From positions 24,928-88,927 of the forward strand of contig CAJYUW010000044.1 in NCBI GenBank assembly GCA_913778205.1: a stretch of 64,000 nt of DNA, in the 5' to 3' direction. Numbering within the stretch: position 1 is the stretch's first letter; each line of letters starts with the position of its first letter. A program made the translations under genes and the position numbers. This document shows positions 28,615 to 38,731 of this stretch, one piece after another. Source of the DNA: an uncultured Curtobacterium sp. (lineage in GTDB: Bacteria > Actinomycetota > Actinomycetes > Actinomycetales > Microbacteriaceae). The notes below the pieces were generated by a model that was given only the letters and a program-made list of their open reading frames with translations, had not been told where the DNA came from and searched no databases.

Positions 28615-29438
28615 GCGCGGACCCGCTTCGACGCGATGATGGCCAGGAAGTGCCCGGCGGTGGCGAGGACCGCGAGCGGGAGGAGGGCGCCGACGAGGAC
28701 GCGCGACGCGAGCGTGTCGCCGACGACGAGGCCGACGAGCGCGAACACGAACGCCAGGATGCTCAGCTCGACGGAGTGGTAGAGCCGGTGGAACGGCAGG
28801 AACCGCGCTGCCTTGCGGAGCGTCGCGAGCCGCCGACCGGACGGTGCGGTCGAGGCGTCACGTCGGTCGACGAGCTTCTCGAGGCCGGCGTTCGCGCGTG
28901 CGACGTGCACCATGTCGTTGAGCGCCTTGTTGAGGACGATCACGAGTCCGAGCGCGCAGCCGATCGTCGTCCACATCCAGTCGGCACCGTGGATCGGCCA
29001 GGTCGCCGCGCGGATGCCGAGGGCGATCGGGATGAGCCCCTCGGTCGTGTAGTGCCCGACCTTGTCGAGGAACACACCGGCCGGCGAGTGGGTGCCGCGC
29101 CATCGGGCGACCTCGCCGTCGCTGCAGTCGACGAGCATCTGCAGCTGCCCGAGCACGAGCGCGAGCGCGGCACCCCAGATGCCCGGGATGAGCAGCGCCG
29201 CGGCGACGCTCCACCCGACGAGGATCATGAGGCCCGTCACCTGGTTCGCGCTCACCCGGGTCTTCAGCAGCACCCACGTCAGGTACGGCGAGACGTCCCG
29301 CAGGTACAGCGAAGCGGTCCAGTGCTCGGCGTTCGCCCGCATCCGGACCGCGTCCGGCTGCGCGATCGCGCGGAGTTCGGCGATCGAGGTCGGCCGCGCG
29401 GCGCGTCCCGTGGTGGCGTCGTCGGTCATGTCGGTCAC
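28611..29438 (-). CDS. CDP-alcohol phosphotransferase family membrane protein with Asp-to-His change
   Basis: The 275-residue protein has five or six membrane segments and the CDP-alcohol phosphotransferase motif from Asp104 to position 129: D104xxD107G108xxA111R112-x8-G121xxxD125xxx, in which the last position is His129 (LDKVGHY) instead of the catalytic Asp. Such enzymes transfer a phosphoalcohol from a CDP-alcohol to an acceptor alcohol. The start is GTG overlapping the upstream glycosyltransferase stop (GTGA). The alcohol is not predictable; an inositol, glycerol or polyol phosphate fits the context. Either this is a subfamily with His in the role, or activity is altered. Confidence 0.85.
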   Translation of the reverse strand: MTDMTDDATTGRAARPTSIAELRAIAQPDAVRMRANAEHWTASLYLRDVSPYLTWVLLKTRVSANQVTGLMILVGWSVAAALLIPGIWGAALALVLGQLQMLVDCSDGEVARWRGTHSPAGVFLDKVGHYTTEGLIPIALGIRAATWPIHGADWMWTTIGCALGLVIVLNKALNDMVHVARANAGLEKLVDRRDASTAPSGRRLATLRKAARFLPFHRLYHSVELSILAFVFALVGLVVGDTLASRVLVGALLPLAVLATAGHFLAIIASKRVRA

Positions 29439-30478
29439 CGTCCCGTGTGCGTCGTCAGCTCGGACGTCCTGGTCAGGAAGCCGATGATGAACCCGATCCC
29501 CCAGCCGACGTGGATGCACGGCAGGACGACGAGGAGCCAGAGGAGCGTCGCCGCCCCGGATCGCCGCGCGACGGCGACCGCGCCGACCACGACGAAGACG
29601 AGGTAGACGGCGGGGACGACGAACCCGAGCAGCGCCCAGACCGCGCCGGTGCCGGTCGCCGCACCGATGATCCCGACGACGCCGGCGAGGATGCCGACGG
29701 CCATCGCCGCGACCATCGCCGGGGGCACGAAGTACCGCAGGCCGTTGTTCGCCGGGAAGCGCCGGGCGAGCTCGCCACGCCACAGCCCGGTCGCGACGAA
29801 CTGCCGCACCAGGCGCTTCAGGCTCGGGCGCGGCCGGTACGTCACGACCAGCTCGGGTGTGAACCACACCGTGCCGCCGGTCTGCCGCAGCCGCCGGTTG
29901 AGCTCCCAGTCCTGCCCGCGCTTGATGCCCTCGTCGAAGAGCCCCACCTCGAACAGGCGGTCACGGCGGAACACGCCGAGGTACGCCGTCTCAGCCGGAC
30001 CGGCCTGGCCCCCGACGTGGTGCGGTGTGCCGCCGAGGCCGACCCGGCTGCCGTAGGCGAGCGCGACGGCCCGTTCGAACGGCGTGCGTCCCTCGGCGTG
30101 CATGATCCCGCCGACGTTGTCTGCACCCGACTCCTGCAGGACGCGGACCGCGATGCGCGTGTAGTCGCGCGGCAGGACGGAGTGGGCGTCGACCCGGACG
30201 ACCACGGGGTGCTCGGACGCACGGATCGCCACGTTCAGGCCGGCGGGCGTCGACCCCACCGGGTTCTCGATCGCCCGGATGCGCGGGTCCGCGGCGCTCA
30301 TCTCCGCGACGAGCTCGTTCGTCCCGTCGATCGACGGCCCGAGCGCCAGGATGACCTCGAACGGGCCGGCGTAGTCCTGGTCGAGCAGGCTCTGCACGGC
30401 GGCACGCACCTCGGTGACCTCGTTGAGCACGGGCATCACGTACGAGACGCCCGGCAGGCGCTGTCCGTCTGGCTGCAT
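29435..30478 (-). CDS. Family 2 glycosyltransferase with C-terminal membrane segments
   Basis: This is a 347-residue GT2 enzyme. The GT-A domain shows SYVMPVLNEVTEVRAAVQSLL, a DAH (Asp97-His99) in VRVDAHSVLPRDYTR in place of DxD, the acceptor-site RGQDWELNRRLRQTG and the QFVATGLWRGEL element. Three to four C-terminal membrane segments (about residues 250-335) anchor it, as in ExoA-type succinoglycan transferases. The ATG has GAGGGA upstream. It is the first gene of the minus-strand unit that continues with the CDP-alcohol phosphotransferase, a second GT2 and the TagF-like gene, all overlapping or nearly so. Confidence 0.9.
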   Translation of the reverse strand: MQPDGQRLPGVSYVMPVLNEVTEVRAAVQSLLDQDYAGPFEVILALGPSIDGTNELVAEMSAADPRIRAIENPVGSTPAGLNVAIRASEHPVVVRVDAHSVLPRDYTRIAVRVLQESGADNVGGIMHAEGRTPFERAVALAYGSRVGLGGTPHHVGGQAGPAETAYLGVFRRDRLFEVGLFDEGIKRGQDWELNRRLRQTGGTVWFTPELVVTYRPRPSLKRLVRQFVATGLWRGELARRFPANNGLRYFVPPAMVAAMAVGILAGVVGIIGAATGTGAVWALLGFVVPAVYLVFVVVGAVAVARRSGAATLLWLLVVLPCIHVGWGIGFIIGFLTRTSELTTHTGR

Positions 30479-30570
30479 GCGTCCCTCGGTCGGTGGCTGG
30501 GTGCGCGGGGCGCACCGCGAGCGGTGCCGCCCCGCAGAGCGACCATGAGCCTATCAAGCCGGGCACCGCC

Positions 30571-30623
30571 AGGACGGACGGGAGGCCCGGCACACGTCGT
30601 GCACCGGGCCTCCCGTCCGTCCT
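30571..30623 (-). terminator. Hairpin terminator after the HtrA-like gene
   Basis: A perfect 20-bp stem (30571-30590 with 30604-30623) with a 13-base loop lies 10 bp after the protease stop codon. The stem contains the dispersed motif GGGAGGCCCGG, so this terminator is itself a copy of the palindromic family. Confidence 0.85.
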
Positions 30624-30632
30624 GGGGTCGCG

Positions 30633-32714
<2,082 letters not shown>

Positions 32715-32799
32715 GCTGGACGTGCTCCTTTCAAGCTCGTGCAGTCTGTCGCACACACCTGAGCGCCGGTCCTGGCCCGGCTGCACGCGACCTATGGCG

Positions 32800-32805
32800 A
32801 TCTTA
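32800..32805 (-). promoter_or_regulatory. Possible -10 element of the HtrA-like gene
   Basis: TAAGAT lies 85 bases before the ATG on the minus strand. No -35 match is visible, and an alternative sigma factor is possible for this stress gene. Confidence 0.3.
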
Positions 32806-32850
32806 TGCGTGCGCTGAAGAACGGTCCTCGGCAGCCCTGCAGCGCCCCGC

Positions 32851-32856
32851 TAGGTT
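32851..32856 (+). promoter_or_regulatory. Probable -10 element of the aminotransferase gene
   Basis: TAGGTT lies 40 bases before the ATG, leaving a leader with the GGAGGG ribosome-binding site. Confidence 0.4.
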
Positions 32857-32896
32857 GGTGTCGACCGGCACGACGACCGACGGCGGAGGGACCACC

Positions 32897-34099
32897 ATGC
32901 GACTCGAGGGCCCCTGGCTGCGCGCGGCGGAGGGAGCGATGCTCCTCGGTCCGGACGGTGTCCCCGCCCCCACGGTGTTCGCGGAGATGAGTGCGCTGGC
33001 CGCCGCGACGGGAGCGATCAACCTCGGGCAGGGCTTCCCCGACGAGGACGGCCCGCAGGAGGTCCTCGACGCCGCCGTGCAGGCCGTCCGGGACGGCGCG
33101 AACCAGTACCCGCCCGGTCGGGGCACCGCGGACCTGCGCGCCGCGATCGCCGAGCACCAGGCGCGCTGGTACGGCCTCGAGGTCGACCCCGACCGCGAGG
33201 TCCTCGTCACCGCAGGGGCGACGGAAGCCCTCGCCGCGACACTCCTCGCCCTCGTCGAGCCCGGCGACGAGGTGGTCACGTTCGAGCCGTTCTACGACGC
33301 CTACGGAGCCCTGATCCGGCTCGCCGGCGGCACGCACGTCACCGTCCCGCTCACCGCGCCGGACTTCCTGCCGGACGAGACGACGCTCCGCGCAGCGTTC
33401 TCGGACCGCACCCGGGTCGTCCTCGTGAACACGCCGCACAACCCGACCGGTCGCGTCCTCCCGGTCGAGGTCCTGCGGACGATCGTCGAGCTCGCCGAAC
33501 GCCACGACGCGGTGATCCTCACCGACGAGGTGTACGAGCACCTGACGTTCGCGATCCCGCACGTCCCGATCGCGACGCTGCCGGGCGCCCGCGACCGCAC
33601 CGTGACGGTGTCGAGCGCCGGGAAGACCTTCAGCACCACCGGCTGGAAGATCGGTTGGCTCACCGCCCCCCCGGCGCTGGTCGACGCGATCACGACCGTC
33701 AAGCAGTTCCTGACGTACGTGAACGGCGCGCCGTTCCAGCCCGCGGTGGCGGCTGGACTCCGTCTGCCGGCCGAGGTCTTCACGGGCATCGCGTCCACCC
33801 TGGCCGCGAAGCACGAGCTCCTCGCCGAGGGACTCCGGACGGCCGGCTTCGACGTCCTGCACCCCGACGGCGGGTACTTCGTGATCGCGGACGCCGCGCC
33901 GCTCGGCTTCGACGACGCCCGTGCGCTCTGCCTGGCGTTGCCCGAGCGCGCCGGGGTCGTCGGAGTCCCGGTGTCGGCCTTCGTCCGCCCCGAGCACGCC
34001 GGCGGGTACCGGTCGCTCGTCCGGTTCGCGTTCTGCAAGCGCCGGTCTGTGCTCGACGAAGCCGTGTCCCGCCTCTCGACGCTCGTGCCGAGCGTCTGA
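32897..34099 (+). CDS. Class I/II PLP-dependent aminotransferase
   Basis: The 400-residue fold-type I aminotransferase shows INLGQGFPDEDGPQEVLDAA at the N-terminus, NTPHNPTGRVL (substrate and PLP ring binding), ILTDEVYEHLTF and the PLP-lysine segment SSAGKTFSTTGWKIGW, followed by the phosphate/carboxylate-binding SLVRFAFCK near the C-terminus. It is close to DapC (succinyldiaminopimelate aminotransferase)/kynurenine aminotransferase-like enzymes of actinobacteria; as I recall, the M. tuberculosis counterpart is Rv0858c (DapC). The exact substrate is not certain. GGAGGG precedes the ATG. The neighbour on the other strand is a nitrilase-family gene, a pairing seen for kynurenine aminotransferase/omega-amidase. 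Confidence 0.88.
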   Translation: MRLEGPWLRAAEGAMLLGPDGVPAPTVFAEMSALAAATGAINLGQGFPDEDGPQEVLDAAVQAVRDGANQYPPGRGTADLRAAIAEHQARWYGLEVDPDREVLVTAGATEALAATLLALVEPGDEVVTFEPFYDAYGALIRLAGGTHVTVPLTAPDFLPDETTLRAAFSDRTRVVLVNTPHNPTGRVLPVEVLRTIVELAERHDAVILTDEVYEHLTFAIPHVPIATLPGARDRTVTVSSAGKTFSTTGWKIGWLTAPPALVDAITTVKQFLTYVNGAPFQPAVAAGLRLPAEVFTGIASTLAAKHELLAEGLRTAGFDVLHPDGGYFVIADAAPLGFDDARALCLALPERAGVVGVPVSAFVRPEHAGGYRSLVRFAFCKRRSVLDEAVSRLSTLVPSV

Positions 34100-34129
34100 C
34101 CGCCCGCGCCGACCACTCGCGCCCGATCT

Positions 34130-34214
34130 GGCCGTCCGGCTGACGGTCCGCGCACGCCATGGCCGTCCGGCTGACGGCCCGCGCCCGCTCTGACCGTCCG
34201 CGCACGGATTGGGC
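34130..34214. repeat. 31-bp direct repeat between convergent genes
   Basis: GGCCGTCCGGCTGACGG occurs at 34130 and 34161, with a degenerate third part (CTGACCGTCCGCGCACGG) following. The 150-bp gap between the aminotransferase and nitrilase genes holds nothing else recognisable. Confidence 0.7.
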
Positions 34215-34249
34215 GATGCGCCTTCGTGGGGGATGCTGCCGGATCGCCC

Positions 34250-35065
34250 TCAGGAGCGCGGGACCACCTCGTAGCGGCGCAGTGACAGGGACGGGTTGAC
34301 GGACCGGACCGCGGCGATCGTGTCGGTGTCCACGGTCGCGACGAGCAGTCCCGGCGCGGCGCCCGCTGCCCCGACCACGACGCCGGCGGGGTCCACGACG
34401 ACCGACCCGCCGATGCCGATCGGCGGTGTCTGCCCGACCCCCACCACCCACAGCGTGTTCTCGATGGCACGCGCGGTGAGCAGCGTGCGCCAGTGGTGTT
34501 CCTTGCCGGGGCCGCGGACCCACTCCGCGGGCAGCACGACGACGTCGACCGCGCCGTGCTCCGCAGCAGCCAGCCGACGGGTGACCTCCGGGAACCGGAG
34601 GTCGTAACAGGTCTCGAGGCCGATCCGCACGCCGTCCAGCTCGAAGACGGGCAGTTGCTCCGGGTCGCCGGCGTCGATGCGGTCCGACTCCCGCGACCCG
34701 AACGCGTCGTAGAGGTGCACCTTGCGGTAGGTCGTGTCGACCGTGCCGTCCGGCCGGATCGCCACGAGGGTGTTCCGGAACCGAGACCGGTCGTCGGCGG
34801 TCTCCGCGACACCGACGACGAGCGCGATCCCGGTCGCCTCAGCGATGCGGCACAGGCCCTCGACGAAGGGTCCGTCGAGCGGCTGCGCGGCGGCGACGAA
34901 GCGGTCGTCGATGTCCGGCGTGAAGTACGAGCTGTACTCGGGCGTGACGAGGAGTCGCGCCCCGCGGGCTGCCGCCTGCTCGGCGGAGGACCGGATCGTC
35001 ACGAGGTTGGCCGCGGGGTCGTCCACGGGCGCGAACTGCGCTGCGGCGATCGTCAGGGAACCCAT
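34250..35065 (-). CDS. Carbon-nitrogen hydrolase (nitrilase superfamily)
   Basis: The 271-residue enzyme has the full nitrilase triad: Glu43 in VTPEYSSYF, Lys115 in YRKVHLYDAF and Cys153 in GLETCYDLRFPE. The fold and DLRFPEVTRRLA place it with omega-amidases and NIT-type deaminated-glutathione amidases. A role in hydrolysing alpha-keto acid amides fits the aminotransferase next door, but that is inference. TACGCT lies six bases before the ATG, and an 18-bp tandem repeat ends about 23 bases upstream of that hexamer. Confidence 0.9.
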   Translation of the reverse strand: MGSLTIAAAQFAPVDDPAANLVTIRSSAEQAAARGARLLVTPEYSSYFTPDIDDRFVAAAQPLDGPFVEGLCRIAEATGIALVVGVAETADDRSRFRNTLVAIRPDGTVDTTYRKVHLYDAFGSRESDRIDAGDPEQLPVFELDGVRIGLETCYDLRFPEVTRRLAAAEHGAVDVVVLPAEWVRGPGKEHHWRTLLTARAIENTLWVVGVGQTPPIGIGGSVVVDPAGVVVGAAGAAPGLLVATVDTDTIAAVRSVNPSLSLRRYEVVPRS

Positions 35066-35071
35066 GGCGCG

Positions 35072-35077
35072 AGCGTA
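35072..35077 (-). promoter_or_regulatory. -10 element of the nitrilase-family gene, leaderless type
   Basis: TACGCT, six bases (CGCGCC), then ATG on the minus strand. A tandem repeat array begins 23 bases upstream, so it covers the -35 neighbourhood and beyond. Confidence 0.5.
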
Positions 35078-35100
35078 CCGCCGCCGTCGGCCGGACTCCC

Positions 35101-35190
35101 GGACCGGCCAGGAGAACGGGACCGGCCAGGACAACGGGACCGGCCGGGACAACGGGACCGGCCAGGACAACGGGACCGGCCAGAGCGGTA
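35101..35190. repeat. 18-bp tandem repeat upstream of the nitrilase-family promoter
   Basis: Five units start at 35101, 35119, 35137, 35155 and 35173, each close to GGACCGGCCAGGACAACG. The period is exactly 18 bp. Each unit contains the palindrome CCGG or GGCC. Confidence 0.92.
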
Positions 35191-35282
35191 CGACCGCCCG
35201 GAGCGACGTCACCGAAGAACCCGTCCGACCGGCGGCATCCGACCGGCGCGGCGGCGGGACCGCACCGCCCGCGAGAACGACG

Positions 35283-35311
35283 AAGGCCCCGGTCCGATGG
35301 ACCGGGGCCTT
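35283..35311 (-). terminator. Terminator of initiator tRNA-Met
   Basis: A 13-bp perfect stem (AAGGCCCCGGTCC with its complement) and a 3-base loop lie 9 bases after the tRNA 3' end. Confidence 0.85.
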
Positions 35312-35319
35312 GCGCCACT

Positions 35320-35396
35320 TGGTTGCGGGGGCAGGATTTGAACCTACGACCTCTGGGTTATGAGCCCAGCGAGCTACCGAACTGCTCCACCCCGCG
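35320..35396 (-). tRNA. Initiator tRNA-fMet (anticodon CAU)
   Basis: The 77-base gene has the CAT anticodon in a stem with three G-C pairs (GGG-CTCATAA-CCC) and an unpaired first base (C1 opposite A72: CGCGGGG/CCCCGCA), both hallmarks of the initiator. CCA is encoded at 35322-35320. A hairpin terminator follows. Confidence 0.97.
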
Positions 35397-35407
35397 GCAC
35401 GTTGAAC

Positions 35408-35413
35408 AGCCTA
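35408..35413 (-). promoter_or_regulatory. -10 element of tRNA-fMet
   Basis: TAGGCT ends 11 bases before the tRNA 5' end on the minus strand. Confidence 0.45.
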
Positions 35414-35423
35414 GCGGGGCCCA

Positions 35424-35452
35424 CGGCGGGGTGCAAATCGAGCACCCCGCCG
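35424..35452 (-). terminator. Terminator of the UPF0182 gene
   Basis: An 11-bp perfect stem (CGGCGGGGTGC) with a 7-base loop AAATCGA lies just after the UPF0182 stop codon and before the tRNA promoter. Confidence 0.8.
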
Positions 35453-35459
35453 CGGCGTG

Positions 35460-38400
35460 TCAGTTGCCGCTCTCGGCCTTCGTCGCGGCCTCGATCGCGT
35501 CCTGCAGGCGCTGGTCGGCCTCGGCCGCCGCGACGAGGTCGTTCTTCGCGTAGGCCGCCTGGCGGTCGGAGAGCGCCTGCTTCGCCTCGTCGAGCGCCTT
35601 CTGCAGCGCGCTGTTGTCCGTGCTGCCCGAGCTCGACCCCGAAGATCCCGAGCTCGAGGAACCCGAACCCGTCGACGAGGAACCGGAACCGCTGCCCGAC
35701 GACCCCGATCCACTGCTCGACGATCCGGACCCGGAACTCGACGACCCGTCGGACACGCCCTGGTCACCGGCGTTCGCACCGGAGTTGCCGCCGAAGAGCG
35801 TGTCGAGCGCCTGGTCGAGGGTGTCCTCGAACGCGATCTTGTCGCCGAACGCCACGAGCACCTTCTGAAGCAGCGGGTACGAACCGCTCGACGTCGACTG
35901 GACGTACACGGGCTGGACGTAGAGGAACCCGCCACCGACCGGGAGCGTGAGCAGGTTGCCCTGCTTCACCGTCGAGTTGCCGCGCTTCAGGATGTTCAGC
36001 TCGGCCGACACGTTGGTGTCCGAGTTGAACAGGTTCTGCACCTGCAGCGGACCGGGGATGTTGTCCGTCTTCGGCATCGTCAGCAGCGTGAGCTTGCCGT
36101 AGCCGGACGCCTTCTCGCCCTTGCCGGCGCCCCCGGCGTCCGAGTCGACCGCGAGGTACCCGGTCAGGACGTTCCGGCTGTCCGCGCCCCGACCCGACTG
36201 CTGCGGGATGTAGGTCGTGTAGAGCGAGTACTTCGTGTCGGACCCCGGCACCTTCATCGTCAGGTAGTAGGGGTCCTGCAGGTCGTCGGCGTTGGTCGTC
36301 GTCGTGGTCTGCGTGCCCAGGCCGTTCGTGGTCGTGTTGGTGATCGCGGCCGAGCCGGAGGACGAGTCGCTGTTGGCTTCCTTCGTCGGTTCCTGCGGCG
36401 TCTGCCACGCGTCGTCACCCGAGTAGAACGAGTTCGCGTCGGTGACGTGGTACGTCGCGAGGATCGAGCGCTGCACCTTGAACAGGTCGGTCGGGTACCG
36501 CACGTGGTCGAGGAGCTCCGCGCTCATCGCGGACACCGGCTCGAGCGTGCTCGGGAAGATCTTCTGCCAGGTCTTGAGGATCGGGTCCGTCGTGTCCCAC
36601 GCGTAGAGCGTCACCTTGCCGGTGTAGGCGTCGACCGTGGCCTTCACCGAGTTCCGGATGTAGTTCACCTGGTCCGTGCTGTACGCCGACGACTCCGCGC
36701 CGCTGATGCTCGCCTGCAGGCTCGCACTCTGCGAGTACGGGTACGCGTTGGTGGTCGTGTAGCCGTCGACCACCCACACGATCCGGTGGTCCACGATCGC
36801 CGGGTAGGCGTCCTGGTCGGTCTGCAGGTACGGCGCGACCTTCTGGACCCGCTGGATCGGGTTGCGGTCGTAGAGGATCTGCGAGTCGGCGTTCACACGC
36901 TGCGACAGCAGGATCTGCTCCGACTGGAACTTCGCGGCGTACACGAGCCGGTTGAAGAAGTTGCCGATGCTCGGTCCGCCGTCCGCGGCGTACGTCGTCG
37001 TCGCGTTCCCGCCGTTGCTGGCGTCGTCGCTCTCCTCCGAGCCGGACGGGTAGTCGAGCTCGATGTTCTTCGAGCCCTTCGGGGCGCCCACGATCGAGTA
37101 CTGCGGCGAGTTCTCCCCGAAGTACACGCGCTGCTGGAAGTCGCCGAGGGCACCGCTGGACGGGATGCCGGACTCGAGGAACACCGGTTTGCCGTCGCTC
37201 GCGCGCTGGTTGCCGTACGCCGCGGCCACACCGTAGCCGTGCGTGTAGACGAACGTCCGGTTGTACTGCGTGTTCGTCTTGGCGCTCAGCCCGTCGAGGT
37301 TGATGTCACGGACCGCGATCACCGTGTCCTCGGTCTGCCCCTTGATGTCGTACCGGTCGACGTCGAGGGTGTCCGGGAACTTGTAGTACTGGCGGTACTG
37401 CTGGAGCTGGCTGAAGGTGTCCGAGACGATCTTCGGGTCGATGAGGCGGATGTTCGCCGTCGTCTGCGCATCCGACGCCAGGGCCCCCGAGGACGCGCTC
37501 GTCTTCGCGTCGTAGTTCTGTTCCTCGGTCGACGCGACCCCGTAGGCGTCACGCGTCGCGTCGATGTTCCGCTGGATGTAGGCCGACTCGTACGAGCCCT
37601 CGGAGGGCTTCACCTGGAGCCGCTGGACGATCCACGGGTAGATGCCGCCGACGACGATCGCGGCGACGAGGAGCAGCCCCGTGCCCACGATCGAGATGCG
37701 CCAGCGACCGACGACCGCCGTCACGATGAAGAGGATCGCGACGATCGCGGCGATGCCCGCCATGATCTCGCGGCCGGGGATGACCGCGTTGACGTCGGTG
37801 TACTGCGCACCCGTGATGAGCGAGTTGTTCTTCGCGAGGGTCGCGTACTGGTCGAGCCAGAGGCTGACTGCCTGCAGCGCGATGTAGACGGCGGCCGTGA
37901 CCGCGAGCTGCACGCGGGCCGCGCGGGAGATGCGGATCTCGCGGCCACCGAAGCGCATCGCGCCGTAGAGGTACAGGGCGGCGAGCGCCGCGAGCCCGGC
38001 GATCAGCACGACCGCCGAGGCGTACGCGACGATCGAGCGCCAGAACGGCAGCTCGAAGACGTAGAACGCGATGTCGAGGCCGAACTGCGGGTCCTTCTTG
38101 CCGAACGAGGTCCGGTTGAAGTACTCGAGGACCGTGCTCCACCGGCCGGAGGTCGACAGGCCCGCGAAGACGCCGAGGACGACCGGGACACCGATCATGA
38201 CCGCGCGGCGCAGCGGCTCGATGACCTGCTGGTAGCGGTCGAGTTGCGAGTTGAGCTTCGCGTAGACGGGACGGAACCGGAACGCGAACGCGATGCTCAG
38301 GTAGACCGGCACCGCCATGCCGAGGAACCCGGCGACGAACATCGACGTCCCCGCGATCCACCGCGTGGTCAGGACCTGCTGGAACCCGAGCTGCGCGAAC

Positions 38401-38543
38401 CACGCGTAGTCCGTGTAGAGGCTCGCGAAGATGAAGAAGGCGATCACCAGTGCAGCCAGCACGATGATCGTGACCACGATCGGGACCCGCGGCGAACGCC
38501 GCCCAGAGGAGGATGGACCCGAGGTGGACGAGGTGGTCGTCAC
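35460..38543 (-). CDS. UPF0182 family membrane protein
   Basis: The 1027-residue protein is of a conserved family of unknown function (UPF0182; as I recall Rv3193c in M. tuberculosis). The first ~320 residues contain seven membrane segments (first at ~20-45) and the DFAWF-like YTDYAWFAQLGF. The remainder is a large extracytoplasmic domain with conserved stretches such as YNRTFVYTHGYGVAAAYGNQ and YFGENSPQYSIVGAP. Near the C-terminus a Ser/Gly linker of about 50 residues is followed by a helical segment (LQKALDEAKQALSDRQAAYAK). GGAGCAC precedes the GTG start. It neighbours the PDZ/Lon protease gene, a pairing conserved in actinobacteria. Confidence 0.93.
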   Translation of the reverse strand: MTTTSSTSGPSSSGRRSPRVPIVVTIIVLAALVIAFFIFASLYTDYAWFAQLGFQQVLTTRWIAGTSMFVAGFLGMAVPVYLSIAFAFRFRPVYAKLNSQLDRYQQVIEPLRRAVMIGVPVVLGVFAGLSTSGRWSTVLEYFNRTSFGKKDPQFGLDIAFYVFELPFWRSIVAYASAVVLIAGLAALAALYLYGAMRFGGREIRISRAARVQLAVTAAVYIALQAVSLWLDQYATLAKNNSLITGAQYTDVNAVIPGREIMAGIAAIVAILFIVTAVVGRWRISIVGTGLLLVAAIVVGGIYPWIVQRLQVKPSEGSYESAYIQRNIDATRDAYGVASTEEQNYDAKTSASSGALASDAQTTANIRLIDPKIVSDTFSQLQQYRQYYKFPDTLDVDRYDIKGQTEDTVIAVRDINLDGLSAKTNTQYNRTFVYTHGYGVAAAYGNQRASDGKPVFLESGIPSSGALGDFQQRVYFGENSPQYSIVGAPKGSKNIELDYPSGSEESDDASNGGNATTTYAADGGPSIGNFFNRLVYAAKFQSEQILLSQRVNADSQILYDRNPIQRVQKVAPYLQTDQDAYPAIVDHRIVWVVDGYTTTNAYPYSQSASLQASISGAESSAYSTDQVNYIRNSVKATVDAYTGKVTLYAWDTTDPILKTWQKIFPSTLEPVSAMSAELLDHVRYPTDLFKVQRSILATYHVTDANSFYSGDDAWQTPQEPTKEANSDSSSGSAAITNTTTNGLGTQTTTTTNADDLQDPYYLTMKVPGSDTKYSLYTTYIPQQSGRGADSRNVLTGYLAVDSDAGGAGKGEKASGYGKLTLLTMPKTDNIPGPLQVQNLFNSDTNVSAELNILKRGNSTVKQGNLLTLPVGGGFLYVQPVYVQSTSSGSYPLLQKVLVAFGDKIAFEDTLDQALDTLFGGNSGANAGDQGVSDGSSSSGSGSSSSGSGSSGSGSGSSSTGSGSSSSGSSGSSSGSTDNSALQKALDEAKQALSDRQAAYAKNDLVAAAEADQRLQDAIEAATKAESGN

Positions 38544-38656
38544 TTGATGTGCTCCAGACGTGTCGGACCGGCGGGCCCGGCGCGGCGGGCCGTCAGTGCG
38601 TCGATCCTATTGGTCGCCGCCGACAGTGAAACTGTACGGGGACTCAGGAAGGTGAT

Positions 38657-38713
38657 CCGGGCCTCCCGGCAGACCGCCTGGAGGCGCGGATCGCGACGTG
38701 CGCGCACGTCGCG
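38657..38713 (-). terminator. Palindromic motif copies and hairpin after the PDZ/Lon protease gene
   Basis: A 9-bp stem CGCGACGTG (38692-38700) with CACGTCGCG (38705-38713) and a 4-base loop lies 19 bases after the protease stop codon. Two half-copies of the dispersed motif, GGGCCTCCCGG and CCTGGAGGCGCGG, follow on the distal side (38659-38689). Confidence 0.65.
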
Positions 38714-38731
38714 TGGCGCGCGTGGCCGGTC

